In this document: piece by piece, positions 25,429 through 32,621 of the stretch | Layout of the letters: each line of letters begins with the position of its first letter | Numbering within the stretch: the first letter of the stretch is position 1 | Assembly (NCBI RefSeq): GCF_001984155.1 | Contig: NZ_MTQO01000052.1 | Span: 186,001-250,000, forward strand | Direction: 5' to 3' | Length of the DNA: 64,000 bases | Source: Actinosynnema sp. ALI-1.44 | GTDB lineage: Bacteria; Actinomycetota; Actinomycetes; Mycobacteriales; Pseudonocardiaceae | Translations under genes and position numbers: made by a program | Notes under the pieces: model-generated | Databases searched by the model: none | Seen by the model: the letters and a program-made list of their open reading frames with translations, nothing else | What the model was told of the DNA's origin: nothing

Positions 25429-25731
25429 CTACTCAGGCTCCGGTCCGACCCACACGAAGTGCGGCTTGGTATTGGTTCGCCTCGGGACATATCGCAACGC
25501 GTTCCCGGGGTCCGCCAAGGAGTACACACTCCGCCCGTCGTTCGCGGTCATGTAGGCGCCGTCGTCGAGGGCCATCCCCCAGGCGTACACCTTGGCGTCG
25601 GTCTGCTCGCCGTATTCCAGGACGACGGCGAAAACACGGGGAGCCTGATCGGCGACCATGTCCGTGATCATCTCGGTGAACGACTGCGGCTTGTACACGC
25701 CTGTGCTCCAGGGGTTGTTAGTGAGGGACAT
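25429..25731 (-). CDS. Hypothetical 100-residue protein
   Basis: A small soluble protein (MSLTNNPWSTGVYKPQSFTE) of mixed alpha/beta composition, ending just 2 bp from the convergent ATPase stop. It follows the DUF5753 regulator on the same strand, 61 bp downstream, a position often filled by a DUF397 partner, but it is not a DUF397 protein by eye. No clear ribosome site precedes the ATG. Function unknown. Confidence 0.65.
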   Translation of the reverse strand: MSLTNNPWSTGVYKPQSFTEMITDMVADQAPRVFAVVLEYGEQTDAKVYAWGMALDDGAYMTANDGRSVYSLADPGNALRYVPRRTNTKPHFVWVGPEPE

Positions 25732-25792
25732 ACCCAGGAGCGTAAGGAGGCTGGAGGGCGGGAGCCAGAAATATTCTCAGGTATTCGATGGT

Positions 25793-26680
25793 TCACTCGT
25801 CCGTGGCTGACAGCTCCGCCGCGAGGTCGTCCGCCAGCCGAGTGATGATCGCCCTGGCGGCACGGTCATAGCTGGCGATCGAAGAGAGGTGTTCGAAGAC
25901 CTTGCCGTACAGGGCAACTTCCTCAGGCTGGGCAAGGCGCAACTCGGCCGAGTAGGTCTCGATCACTACGCTGTCGTTGTCACGCAACCAGAAGCCATGC
26001 CACGGCCCGACCACATACTGGGTGCGCGAGCCGATGATCCCGAGGCGGACGTTGGGCAAGTTCGACAGCGTGGTGAGCCGATCGAGCTGTGCGAGCATGC
26101 CGCTCGGCCCGCAGTACCGGATCAGCAGTGCCGATTCCGGGATGACAAGATGAAATCGCTTGTCCTTCTGATAAAGCAGTTCTTGTCGCTTCATTCGCGC
26201 CCGCACTGCCTCATCGACACTGTTCGGAACATCACGAAGAACAATGCCATTCATTATCGCCGCTCTTGCATACTCCGGAGTTTGCAGCATGCCGGGCACA
26301 ATAGTCGTTTCGAACACTCGAAATAGTCGTGTCTTGGAGTCAAGCTCGAGAGTCTTCCGCTGAAGCGCTCCGTGTCCTTCAGCAAGCAGTCGATCCCATT
26401 CAGCGTACCTTGCTTCCAGCGTTCGCAATGCTGTCAGCAGCTCACTGGTTCGCGACTCACACCCGGTTGCCAGAGCCCACTCCCGGATGTCCTGCTCAGT
26501 CGGCGTCTGCCGAGCGGTCTCCAACTTGGAAATCTTGGACTGCGGCCATGACAACGACTCCGCGAGCTGCACGCCGGTCAGTCCGGCTTGTCGACGTAGC
26601 TCACGGAGTCGTTGCCCCAGCGCAGCGCGGGCCTCTTGGACGCTATGCGCGTCCAAGCTGTTCTTCGGTGACAAACTCAT
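25793..26680 (-). CDS. XRE-type HTH regulator with DUF5753 (Scr1-like)
   Basis: A 295-residue protein with an N-terminal XRE helix-turn-helix (LGQRLRELRRQAGLTGVQLA, SWPQSKISKLETARQ; residues 22-65) and a DUF5753 domain from about 100 to 285 (TTIVPGMLQTPEYARA, WHGFWLRD). Such regulators are abundant in filamentous actinomycetes, often next to DUF397 genes, and one pair has been described as toxin-antitoxin-like. The ATG at 26680 lies 38 bp inside the end of the upstream DUF6879 gene, so the two are co-transcribed. The DNA is visibly AT-richer than the surrounding chromosome. Confidence 0.9.
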   Translation of the reverse strand: MSLSPKNSLDAHSVQEARAALGQRLRELRRQAGLTGVQLAESLSWPQSKISKLETARQTPTEQDIREWALATGCESRTSELLTALRTLEARYAEWDRLLAEGHGALQRKTLELDSKTRLFRVFETTIVPGMLQTPEYARAAIMNGIVLRDVPNSVDEAVRARMKRQELLYQKDKRFHLVIPESALLIRYCGPSGMLAQLDRLTTLSNLPNVRLGIIGSRTQYVVGPWHGFWLRDNDSVVIETYSAELRLAQPEEVALYGKVFEHLSSIASYDRAARAIITRLADDLAAELSATDE

Positions 26681-27185
26681 CCCGTTTCACAGCGTGATGC
26701 CAAGCGACATCTCGCCAGTAATTATGCCGCACGATCTCAATCGGGTCCTCATCGAACTCACAATTGAGAAGGCGATCCTCGTCATCGAAATTCATACGCA
26801 GCAACCTGCGCGAGTCAAACAACCAGTAATCATGGTTGGGCAACCCGACATCACGCGCAGCCTCGCGGTGAAGATAGCGAATATCCTCACCTGCATCATT
26901 GTTGTACCGCGCGTGCACATAGCCGAATCGACTGTAATCACTCAGTGGAAGGTCGACCACCCGAACACGCATGAAACGACGTCCAGCCTCGGTCGCGGTT
27001 CGGACCGTATCGAACCAGCCCGCCAGCCACGAAACGTCCTCGGGCGCGCCTGCCAGGAACCTGTCGAGATACTTCCGTTCGCGCTCAACGGCATACGCGT
27101 TCCTGACTTCCAGTCGAAAAGCCGTGTGCTCGAACTCGCTGAAGAGTTGCCTGAACGCAGCGCCGGGATCAATGATCTTACTCAG
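26643..27185 (-). CDS. DUF6879-family protein, probable CTG start
   Basis: A 180-residue protein matching DUF6879: FRQLFSEFEHTAFRLEVRNA, ERKYLDRFLAGAPEDVSWLA and the tail HNYWRDVAWHHAVKRDEF. The first ATG lies 72 codons into the conserved region, so the gene must start earlier. In frame there is no ATG, GTG or TTG after the upstream stop; the best candidate is CTG at 27185, which overlaps the preceding TGA (CTGA) and has GGAGG about 8 nt upstream. Function is unknown; the family usually sits beside DUF5753 regulators in actinomycetes, as here. Confidence 0.75.
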   Translation of the reverse strand: MSKIIDPGAAFRQLFSEFEHTAFRLEVRNAYAVERERKYLDRFLAGAPEDVSWLAGWFDTVRTATEAGRRFMRVRVVDLPLSDYSRFGYVHARYNNDAGEDIRYLHREAARDVGLPNHDYWLFDSRRLLRMNFDDEDRLLNCEFDEDPIEIVRHNYWRDVAWHHAVKRDEFVTEEQLGRA

Positions 27186-27484
27186 CGGTCTCCCTCCTTC
27201 GGCTGCTCACTACGCGCATAGAATCTCAGCACATCTTCCGGGATCTCAACAACGGACTCCCCATCGGGTATCGGACCGATGTCGGCCAGCGCCTGCGGGT
27301 CCGTCACTGCCCAGCCCTGCGCGAAGTAGGTTCTGCGGTCAGTGCGATCCGTGACGAACAACGTAGGCGAGCCGTTCTCCCCAGACTCGGGGTCCTTGCC
27401 GAGGAACTGAGCGCGCATCACGCCTCCAAAATATTCGAGAACTTTCTCTACGTCCAGAGTGTCGACGATCCAAGTTCCGGTCAA
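27182..27484 (-). CDS. Hypothetical 100-residue acidic protein
   Basis: An acidic protein (TWIVDTLDVEKVLEYFGGVM, then DIGPIPDGESVVEIPEDVL) with no membrane helix. The TTG at 27484 is the earliest in-frame start; no strong ribosome site is visible. It lies 38 bp downstream of the HTH-less DUF5753 gene and its TGA overlaps the CTG of the DUF6879 gene by 4 nt, which makes translational coupling likely. The family was not recognised. Confidence 0.6.
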   Translation of the reverse strand: MTGTWIVDTLDVEKVLEYFGGVMRAQFLGKDPESGENGSPTLFVTDRTDRRTYFAQGWAVTDPQALADIGPIPDGESVVEIPEDVLRFYARSEQPKEGDR

Positions 27485-27522
27485 GGGGTCGCAGACCTGT
27501 TCCCCCGATCGGGGTTACGCAC

Positions 27523-28125
27523 CTAGAGCGCATCAGCCGCGTGAGCGATGATCGCCCGCGCCGCGTTGCCGTATTCGGCGATGGACGAGAGGTGCTCGAA
27601 GACTGTCCGATACACAGCAACCTCCGCGTGGTCGTCCAGATGCAGCGCTGCCGAGTAGGTCTCGACGTCCACTTGGCTGTCGTCGGTCAACCAAAACCCA
27701 TGCGACGGACTGATCACGTACCGCATGCTGGAGCTGATGATGCCGAACCGCACGTTGGGCACAGCGGACAGTTCACTGAGCAGGTCGAGCTGGGCATGCA
27801 TGACGTCCGGCTCGGTGCATCGCATCCACAGCGCGGACTCGGCGAGAACGAAATGGAAGTGCTTATCCTTCCGGTACAGCAGTTTCTGCCGCTCCATTCG
27901 CGCCTCCACCGCGTCGTCGACACTGTCCGGAACGCCGTGGAGGAACATACTGCTCGTCAACACTGCTCGGGCGTACTCGGGAGTCTGCAACGTGCCCGGG
28001 ATGATGGTCGTCTCGAACACCTGGAACGTCTGCGCCTTAACTTCCTCGTCGAGGATCTGGCGTTGCAGCGGCCCATGGCCGTCACCGAGCAACCGGTCCC
28101 ACTCGACATGCCGTGGCCCGTTCAT
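27523..28125 (-). CDS. DUF5753 protein lacking its HTH domain
   Basis: A 200-residue paralogue of the regulator at 25793, aligning from EWDRLL-GHG onward (TTIIPGTLQTPEYARA, SHGFWLTD, VFEHLSSIAEYGNAARAII). The roughly 95 N-terminal residues with the helix-turn-helix are absent. It is not simply a broken gene: the ATG at 28125 has a strong AGGAGG site 6 nt upstream and the frame is intact. It might act as a ligand-binding competitor or partner of the full-length copy, or be a decaying duplicate. Confidence 0.75.
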   Translation of the reverse strand: MNGPRHVEWDRLLGDGHGPLQRQILDEEVKAQTFQVFETTIIPGTLQTPEYARAVLTSSMFLHGVPDSVDDAVEARMERQKLLYRKDKHFHFVLAESALWMRCTEPDVMHAQLDLLSELSAVPNVRFGIISSSMRYVISPSHGFWLTDDSQVDVETYSAALHLDDHAEVAVYRTVFEHLSSIAEYGNAARAIIAHAADAL

Positions 28126-28188
28126 TCACAACCTCCTGGATCGTTCGGGGACGTCCCAGGGTGTCGGTGACCAGAGCACACAGGCAAG

Positions 28189-28215
28189 CGCTCGTCCCCC
28201 AATGGAGGACGAGCG
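28189..28215 (-). terminator. Hairpin downstream of the kinase operon
   Basis: CGCTCGTCC and GGACGAGCG form a perfect 9-bp stem around a 9-nt loop, 14 bp beyond the histidine kinase stop. No T-tract. It separates the kinase operon from the DUF5753 cassette. Confidence 0.55.
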
Positions 28216-28228
28216 TCAACCTGTTGGT

Positions 28229-29656
28229 CTACTGGGCTTTCAACGGGTTCAACGGAATCCGGACATGGAAAGTCGTCTTTCCCGGAACGGACTCCACGCG
28301 AACATCACCGTGGTGCTTGTTCACGATGATCCGCCAAGTGATGTCCAGTCCGAGCCCCGTCCCCTCACCCACCGCCTTCGTGGTGAAGAACGGCTCGAAG
28401 ATCCTTTCCTTGATCTCCGCGGGAATCCCCGTCCCGGTGTCCGTGATCTCCACCACCGCGCAACCGTCGTCCAGCGCGGTGCGGATGGTCAGAGTGCCCT
28501 GGCCGGACATCGCCGCGATCGCGTTGTCGATCAGGTTCGTCCACACCTGGTTGAGCTCAGCCGCGTAGGCCGAGATCAACGGCAGCGAACGGTCATACGA
28601 GCGAACCACCTCGATGCCGCCGCCGAGCTTGTTGTTCAGCATCACCAACGTCGAGTCGAGCAGCTCGTGCACGTCGACAACCTGGAACGGCGCGCGGTCC
28701 ATCTGCGAGTACTGCTTGGCCGCACCGACCAGAGTGGACACCCGAGTGGTCGCGTCCTCGATCTCGTTCATCAGCGACTCGGTTTCCACTGTGTACGCGA
28801 TCCAGCGCACCGCCGCCTCGGTAGTCGCCTGTGGACACTTGTCGATCGCCTCGCGGAGCCACTCCACGTCCAGGCCGCCTGCCACCAGGGTCGGCGCCAG
28901 GTCCCAGCCGCCCTGTATCCCTCTCTCGTCCAGCCAGTCCGCTACCTCGTCCTCGCGGTCACTGGCTTCCATCGGCCCCAGTTTCGGGGCTTTCGCGACT
29001 CGTTCGACCGCGTTCTCCTGCAACAGCACCAGGGACGGCAGGGTTTCCGGGTCGATCGCACCGCTGGCGAGCATGGCCAGCTTGTGGCGCATGCCTGCCA
29101 CGCGCTCGCGCAGGGCTGCCGTTGCGCGGACCGCCGCGGCCGCGGGGTTGTTCAGTTCGTGGGTCAGGCCCGCCGAGAGTGAGCCGAGGGCCAGGAGGCG
29201 CTCGCGTTGGCCGAGCACACGCTGGTTGTTCTGCATGCCCAGGAACAGGCCTTCGAGCAGGTGCATCGCCATCGGGAACCACTCGCGCACCATCGGCCCG
29301 AACTCGTCCGCCGGCAGCTGGAACATCACCGTGTCGGTGATCGAATCCACCGTCATCTGGTAGTTCGTCTTCGACCCGATGTCCGCTTCCAGGTACGCCT
29401 GGGTCGCACCGAAGTACGACCCTCGGTGATCCGTCCTGTTCGTCTCGACCATCTCGCCGCCGACGTTGCGGCGCAACGCCACCGTGCCTTCCAACAGCAC
29501 GAAGAAACACGTCGCCGGTTCGCCCTCGGTCAGGATCGGGGTCCCCGCCGCGCGGCGCTCCACGTGACCGTGCTCGACCAGCCACGCCACCTGGGACTCG
29601 TCCAGGTGCTCGAACAGGAACAACGTGCGTACCTGCGACGCGGTCAGCTTCTCCAT
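28229..29656 (-). CDS. Histidine kinase with N-terminal cyclic-nucleotide-binding-type domain
   Basis: A 475-residue soluble kinase. Residues 10-130 form a CNB/CRP-like beta barrel (GTPILTEGEPATCFFVLLEG), then a dimerisation helix with the phosphoacceptor in SLSAGLTHELNNPA, and an HATPase_c domain with N box ELNQVWTNLIDNA, DTGTGIPAEI and GTGLGLDI. No membrane span, so it senses a cytosolic signal. Its stop-to-start distance from the upstream response-regulator/oxidoreductase gene is 2 bp, so they form one operon. CNB domains of this type often respond to a nucleotide or redox ligand; which one is not evident. Confidence 0.9.
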   Translation of the reverse strand: MEKLTASQVRTLFLFEHLDESQVAWLVEHGHVERRAAGTPILTEGEPATCFFVLLEGTVALRRNVGGEMVETNRTDHRGSYFGATQAYLEADIGSKTNYQMTVDSITDTVMFQLPADEFGPMVREWFPMAMHLLEGLFLGMQNNQRVLGQRERLLALGSLSAGLTHELNNPAAAAVRATAALRERVAGMRHKLAMLASGAIDPETLPSLVLLQENAVERVAKAPKLGPMEASDREDEVADWLDERGIQGGWDLAPTLVAGGLDVEWLREAIDKCPQATTEAAVRWIAYTVETESLMNEIEDATTRVSTLVGAAKQYSQMDRAPFQVVDVHELLDSTLVMLNNKLGGGIEVVRSYDRSLPLISAYAAELNQVWTNLIDNAIAAMSGQGTLTIRTALDDGCAVVEITDTGTGIPAEIKERIFEPFFTTKAVGEGTGLGLDITWRIIVNKHHGDVRVESVPGKTTFHVRIPLNPLKAQ

Positions 29657-29658
29657 GG

Positions 29659-31350
29659 TTACCTTTCCAAGTACCGGTGTACCAGCGTCACGGCCATCGC
29701 GCCTTCCCCGACGGCCGACGCCACCCGTTTCACCGAATCAGCTCGCACGTCACCGGCCACGAACACGCCGGGCAGGCTCGTCTCCAGGTGGTACGGCGGC
29801 CGCTCCAACTGCCAGCCCGCGGGCAACGCGCCCTCGGTCACCAGGTCCGGCCCGGCCAGGACGAAGCCGTTCTCGTCCCGCGCCACGATGCCGTCCAGCC
29901 AGTCCGTGCGGGGCGCCGCGCCGATGAACGCGAACAGCCACGACGCGGGCACCGTCGTCGACTCGCCGGTTTTGTTGTGCCGCAGCGTCAGCGTCTCCAG
30001 GTGGGCGTCCCCCGCCCCGCCGATCACCTCGGTGCACGTCATCACCTCGATGTTCCCCGGCCCGGTCAGCTGGTCGATCAGGTAGCGCGACATCGAGTTC
30101 TCCAGCGAGTCGCCGCGCACGACCAGCACGACCCGCTTCGCGTGCCGGGAGAAGTACATCGCGGCCTGCCCCGCCGAATTGGCGCCGCCGACCAGGTACA
30201 CGTCCTGGTCCTTGCAGTTCGGGCCTTCGGTCGTCGACGCTCCGTAGTAGACGCCACGTCCGGTCAGCTCGCCGAGCCCCGGTGCTTGTAGCGACCGGTA
30301 GGAGACCCCTGTCGCGAGGATCACGGTGTGCGCGGACAACTCCGTACCGTCGTCGAACCGGACCACCCTCGCCGATCCCCTGGCTTCCAGCGACACGACC
30401 TGCCGGGTGGTGAGCATCTCGACGTTGAACTTCTGCGCCTGCCTGCGGGCTCGTTCGGTCAGCTGCTCACCCGACACGCCGTCGGGGAAGCCGAGGTAGT
30501 TCTCGATCCTGCTGCTCGTGCCCGCCTGGCCACCCGCGGCCAAGCGCTCCACCAGCACCGTACGCAGCCCCTCCGACCCGCCGTACACGGCCGCGCCGAG
30601 CCCGGCCGGGCCCGCGCCGATCACGATCAGGTCGTAGAAATCCGTCGACGGGGTCGTGGTCAGACCGACGCTCGCGGCCAGCTCGGCATCGGACGGGCAC
30701 GCCAGCGGCGCTCCGTCGGGCGTCACCACGACGGGGATGTCGGCCTCGCCGTGTCCGGACGCGGCCAGCAAGCGCTTGGCTTCACAGTCGGTGTCGTCGA
30801 GCTCGTACCAGCGGAACGGCACGGCGTTGCGGGCGAGGAAGTCCCGAACCTCATAGGACCGCGCCGACCAGCGGTGGCCGATGACCTTGGTCTGCCTGAC
30901 CGGCTGCCGGTCGGCCGCCGCCCACGAGGCCAGCAGCTCGTCGAGCACCGGGTAGAGCTTCTCCTCCGGCGGGTCCCACGGCTTGAGCAGGTAGTGGTCG
31001 AGGTCCACGACGTTGATCGCCTGGATCGCGGCGTCGGTGTCGGCGTACGCGGTCAGCAGCACGCGCTTGGCCACCGGGAAGAGGTCCATCGCCTCCTCGA
31101 GGAACTCGATCCCGCTCATCTGGGGCATCCGGTAGTCCGCGAGCAGCGCCGCGACCTCCTCGCCGCGCAGTTTGATCTCCCGCAGCGCCTCGAGCGCCTG
31201 CGCCCCTGACTCCGCACGCACGATCCGGTAGGACTCGCCGTACTGCCTGCGCAGGTCCCGTGCGACTGCCCTGGACACGCTCGGGTCGTCGTCCACGGTG
31301 AGGATCGATGGCCGCGTGGAACGGCTGGTGTCGGGCAGAGCTGATGTCAT
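29659..31350 (-). CDS. Receiver / glutaredoxin-like / thioredoxin-reductase-like fusion
   Basis: A 563-residue three-part protein. Residues 15-140 are a receiver domain (TVDDDPSVSRAVA, phosphoacceptor Asp in LLADYRMPQMSG, Lys in YLLKPWDPP). Residues 155-235 look like a glutaredoxin fold but with WSARS where CxxC is expected. Residues 245-563 are an FAD/NAD(P) oxidoreductase of the thioredoxin reductase type (VIGAGPAGLGAAVYGGSEG, VYLVGGANSAGQAA, VFVAGDVRAD), in which the catalytic CxxC is replaced (YYGASTTEG). It therefore probably transfers electrons without a disulfide. Phosphorylation by the adjacent kinase may switch the flavoenzyme. Confidence 0.88.
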   Translation of the reverse strand: MTSALPDTSRSTRPSILTVDDDPSVSRAVARDLRRQYGESYRIVRAESGAQALEALREIKLRGEEVAALLADYRMPQMSGIEFLEEAMDLFPVAKRVLLTAYADTDAAIQAINVVDLDHYLLKPWDPPEEKLYPVLDELLASWAAADRQPVRQTKVIGHRWSARSYEVRDFLARNAVPFRWYELDDTDCEAKRLLAASGHGEADIPVVVTPDGAPLACPSDAELAASVGLTTTPSTDFYDLIVIGAGPAGLGAAVYGGSEGLRTVLVERLAAGGQAGTSSRIENYLGFPDGVSGEQLTERARRQAQKFNVEMLTTRQVVSLEARGSARVVRFDDGTELSAHTVILATGVSYRSLQAPGLGELTGRGVYYGASTTEGPNCKDQDVYLVGGANSAGQAAMYFSRHAKRVVLVVRGDSLENSMSRYLIDQLTGPGNIEVMTCTEVIGGAGDAHLETLTLRHNKTGESTTVPASWLFAFIGAAPRTDWLDGIVARDENGFVLAGPDLVTEGALPAGWQLERPPYHLETSLPGVFVAGDVRADSVKRVASAVGEGAMAVTLVHRYLER

Positions 31351-31422
31351 GCCCCACAGTCAAGCACCAGATCAGCGCCCGGCGTACCTTCACGGGAGGA
31401 CCGCGGGCATCCGGCAGCGTGA

Positions 31423-31428
31423 GATAAT
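31423..31428 (+). promoter_or_regulatory. -10 box of the UBP zinc finger gene
   Basis: GATAAT lies 15 bp upstream of the GTG start and is followed by an AGGAG ribosome site. No convincing -35 hexamer is present, so an alternative sigma factor or activator may be needed. Confidence 0.35.
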
Positions 31429-31430
31429 CG

Positions 31431-32126
31431 TCAGGAGTACACAGTGGCAGTTTGCGAGGACATCACCGAACTCGGCCCCGACCCCGAACCGCACACCCAG
31501 GACGGCTGCGAGGACTGCCTCGCCGACGGCGGCACCTGGGTACACCTGCGGCTCTGCCTGGCCTGTGGGCACGTGGGCTGCTGCGACTCCTCACCAGCCA
31601 AGCACGCGAGCGGGCACGCCGCCGAAACCGGGCACCCGGTGATCCGGTCGTTCGAGCCGGGTGAGTCGTGGCGCTGGTGCTTCGTGCACAAGACGACCGC
31701 CTGACAGCTGAGGCGCACGGCGTCGACCGTGGCCGCGTAGGGCGAGCCCAGGTCGTCGAGCGCTTCCCAGAGCAGGTCGATCGCCTCGCGGTGGGCGGCG
31801 AGCAGGGCCACGGCCTGTCTCGTGTAGCCCGCCGCGGAGCACTCGAGCACGACCGCGAGGTGATCGGTCACCCGCATCCCGGACATCAGCGACAACCTGT
31901 CGAAATCGGCCGGGTCGCCGTCGGCGTAGCAGGTCAGGCGCAGGCAACAGGGCGGCGCGCCTTCGGCGTCGTCCAGGCGGCACAGCGTTCGGGTCAGCGG
32001 CCCGGCCAGTTCCGTGGGCAGCGGCTCGGTGGCGGCGCGCAGGGACGGCAGCATCGGGCGGATCGCCTCGGCCGGGTGCGCCAAGATCGCCGATGCCACG
32101 AAGTGGGCCAGCTGCAGGGAATTCAT
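31431..32126 (-). CDS. NarJ-like chaperone, degenerate or with an antisense tail
   Basis: The first 145 residues resemble NarJ/TorD-type molybdoenzyme chaperones (nitrate reductase delta subunit): HFVASAILAHPAEAIRPMLP, then DHLAVVLE and GSPYAATVDAV at the places where NarJ has these. The middle block is shorter than usual. After about residue 145 the frame runs antisense through the entire UBP zinc finger gene and loses any resemblance to the family, which suggests that the native stop was lost. There is no narGHI nearby. It may be a relic of a nitrate reductase operon, or a functional chaperone with an extended tail. Confidence 0.5.
   Translation of the reverse strand: MNSLQLAHFVASAILAHPAEAIRPMLPSLRAATEPLPTELAGPLTRTLCRLDDAEGAPPCCLRLTCYADGDPADFDRLSLMSGMRVTDHLAVVLECSAAGYTRQAVALLAAHREAIDLLWEALDDLGSPYAATVDAVRLSCQAVVLCTKHQRHDSPGSNDRITGCPVSAACPLACLAGEESQQPTCPQARQSRRCTQVPPSARQSSQPSWVCGSGSGPSSVMSSQTATVYS
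31444..31704 (+). CDS. UBP-type zinc finger protein
   Basis: An 86-residue protein that is essentially one UBP-type (ZnF-UBP) domain: zinc ligands in DGCEDCLADG, LCLACGHVGCCD and HASGHAAETGH. Eukaryotic versions bind the ubiquitin C-terminus; bacterial stand-alone copies occur widely in actinomycetes, often beside thioredoxin-reductase-like genes as here. The GTG at 31444 has AGGAG 7 nt upstream. It is divergent from the receiver-oxidoreductase gene by 93 bp. The NarJ-like frame runs antisense through all of it; this gene has the far stronger signature. Confidence 0.85.
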   Translation: MAVCEDITELGPDPEPHTQDGCEDCLADGGTWVHLRLCLACGHVGCCDSSPAKHASGHAAETGHPVIRSFEPGESWRWCFVHKTTA

Positions 32127-32217
32127 GGTGGTCCGTTTCGGGCGCGTTGATCCACTTTGCGCTCACGGACAGCTACGCGTCAACGGACGCGTTGCCCCTA
32201 GGTCAGGCCCTGCCTAC

Positions 32218-32610
32218 TTAGGGAAGCTGCTGCCGGACGTGGTCCGGCAGCTCCCGCTCCGCGGCCTCGGACGGCGTCAACCAGGCGTAGGCGTCGTGCT
32301 CGCCCGGGTTGAGCACCACCTCGGCCTCACCGTCCTCGACGACGTCGAAGATCGTCGCGTTGATCGTCAACGGCTTCCCGCTGATGTCCGGCCAGCTCGA
32401 CGACGCCCGCTCACCGACGACCCGGACCGCGAGACCCGTCTCCTCGGCGATCTCACGGACCGCCGTGTCCTCGCTCGGCTCGCCGGGTTCCACGGTCCCG
32501 CCGGGCAGTTCCCACCGTCCACCGAGGAACGCGCCGCGATCACGCCGGATGAACAGGATCTTGTCGTCACGGGTGACCCAGCCATAGGCCAGGTTCTTCT
32601 CGGCGGTCAT
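32218..32610 (-). CDS. Nudix hydrolase (MutT-like)
   Basis: A 130-residue protein with a complete Nudix box: GGTVEPGEPSEDTAV followed by REIAEETGL (GX5EX7REUXEEXGU). The ELPGG and FIRRDR strands are typical of MutT-like NTP pyrophosphatases. It has no close partner: the TauD-like gene begins its 3' end 12 bp away on the same strand. Substrate unknown; nucleotide cleaning or nucleoside-diphosphate hydrolysis is the family role. Confidence 0.88.
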   Translation of the reverse strand: MTAEKNLAYGWVTRDDKILFIRRDRGAFLGGRWELPGGTVEPGEPSEDTAVREIAEETGLAVRVVGERASSSWPDISGKPLTINATIFDVVEDGEAEVVLNPGEHDAYAWLTPSEAAERELPDHVRQQLP

Positions 32611-32621
32611 GCCGCCCGATG

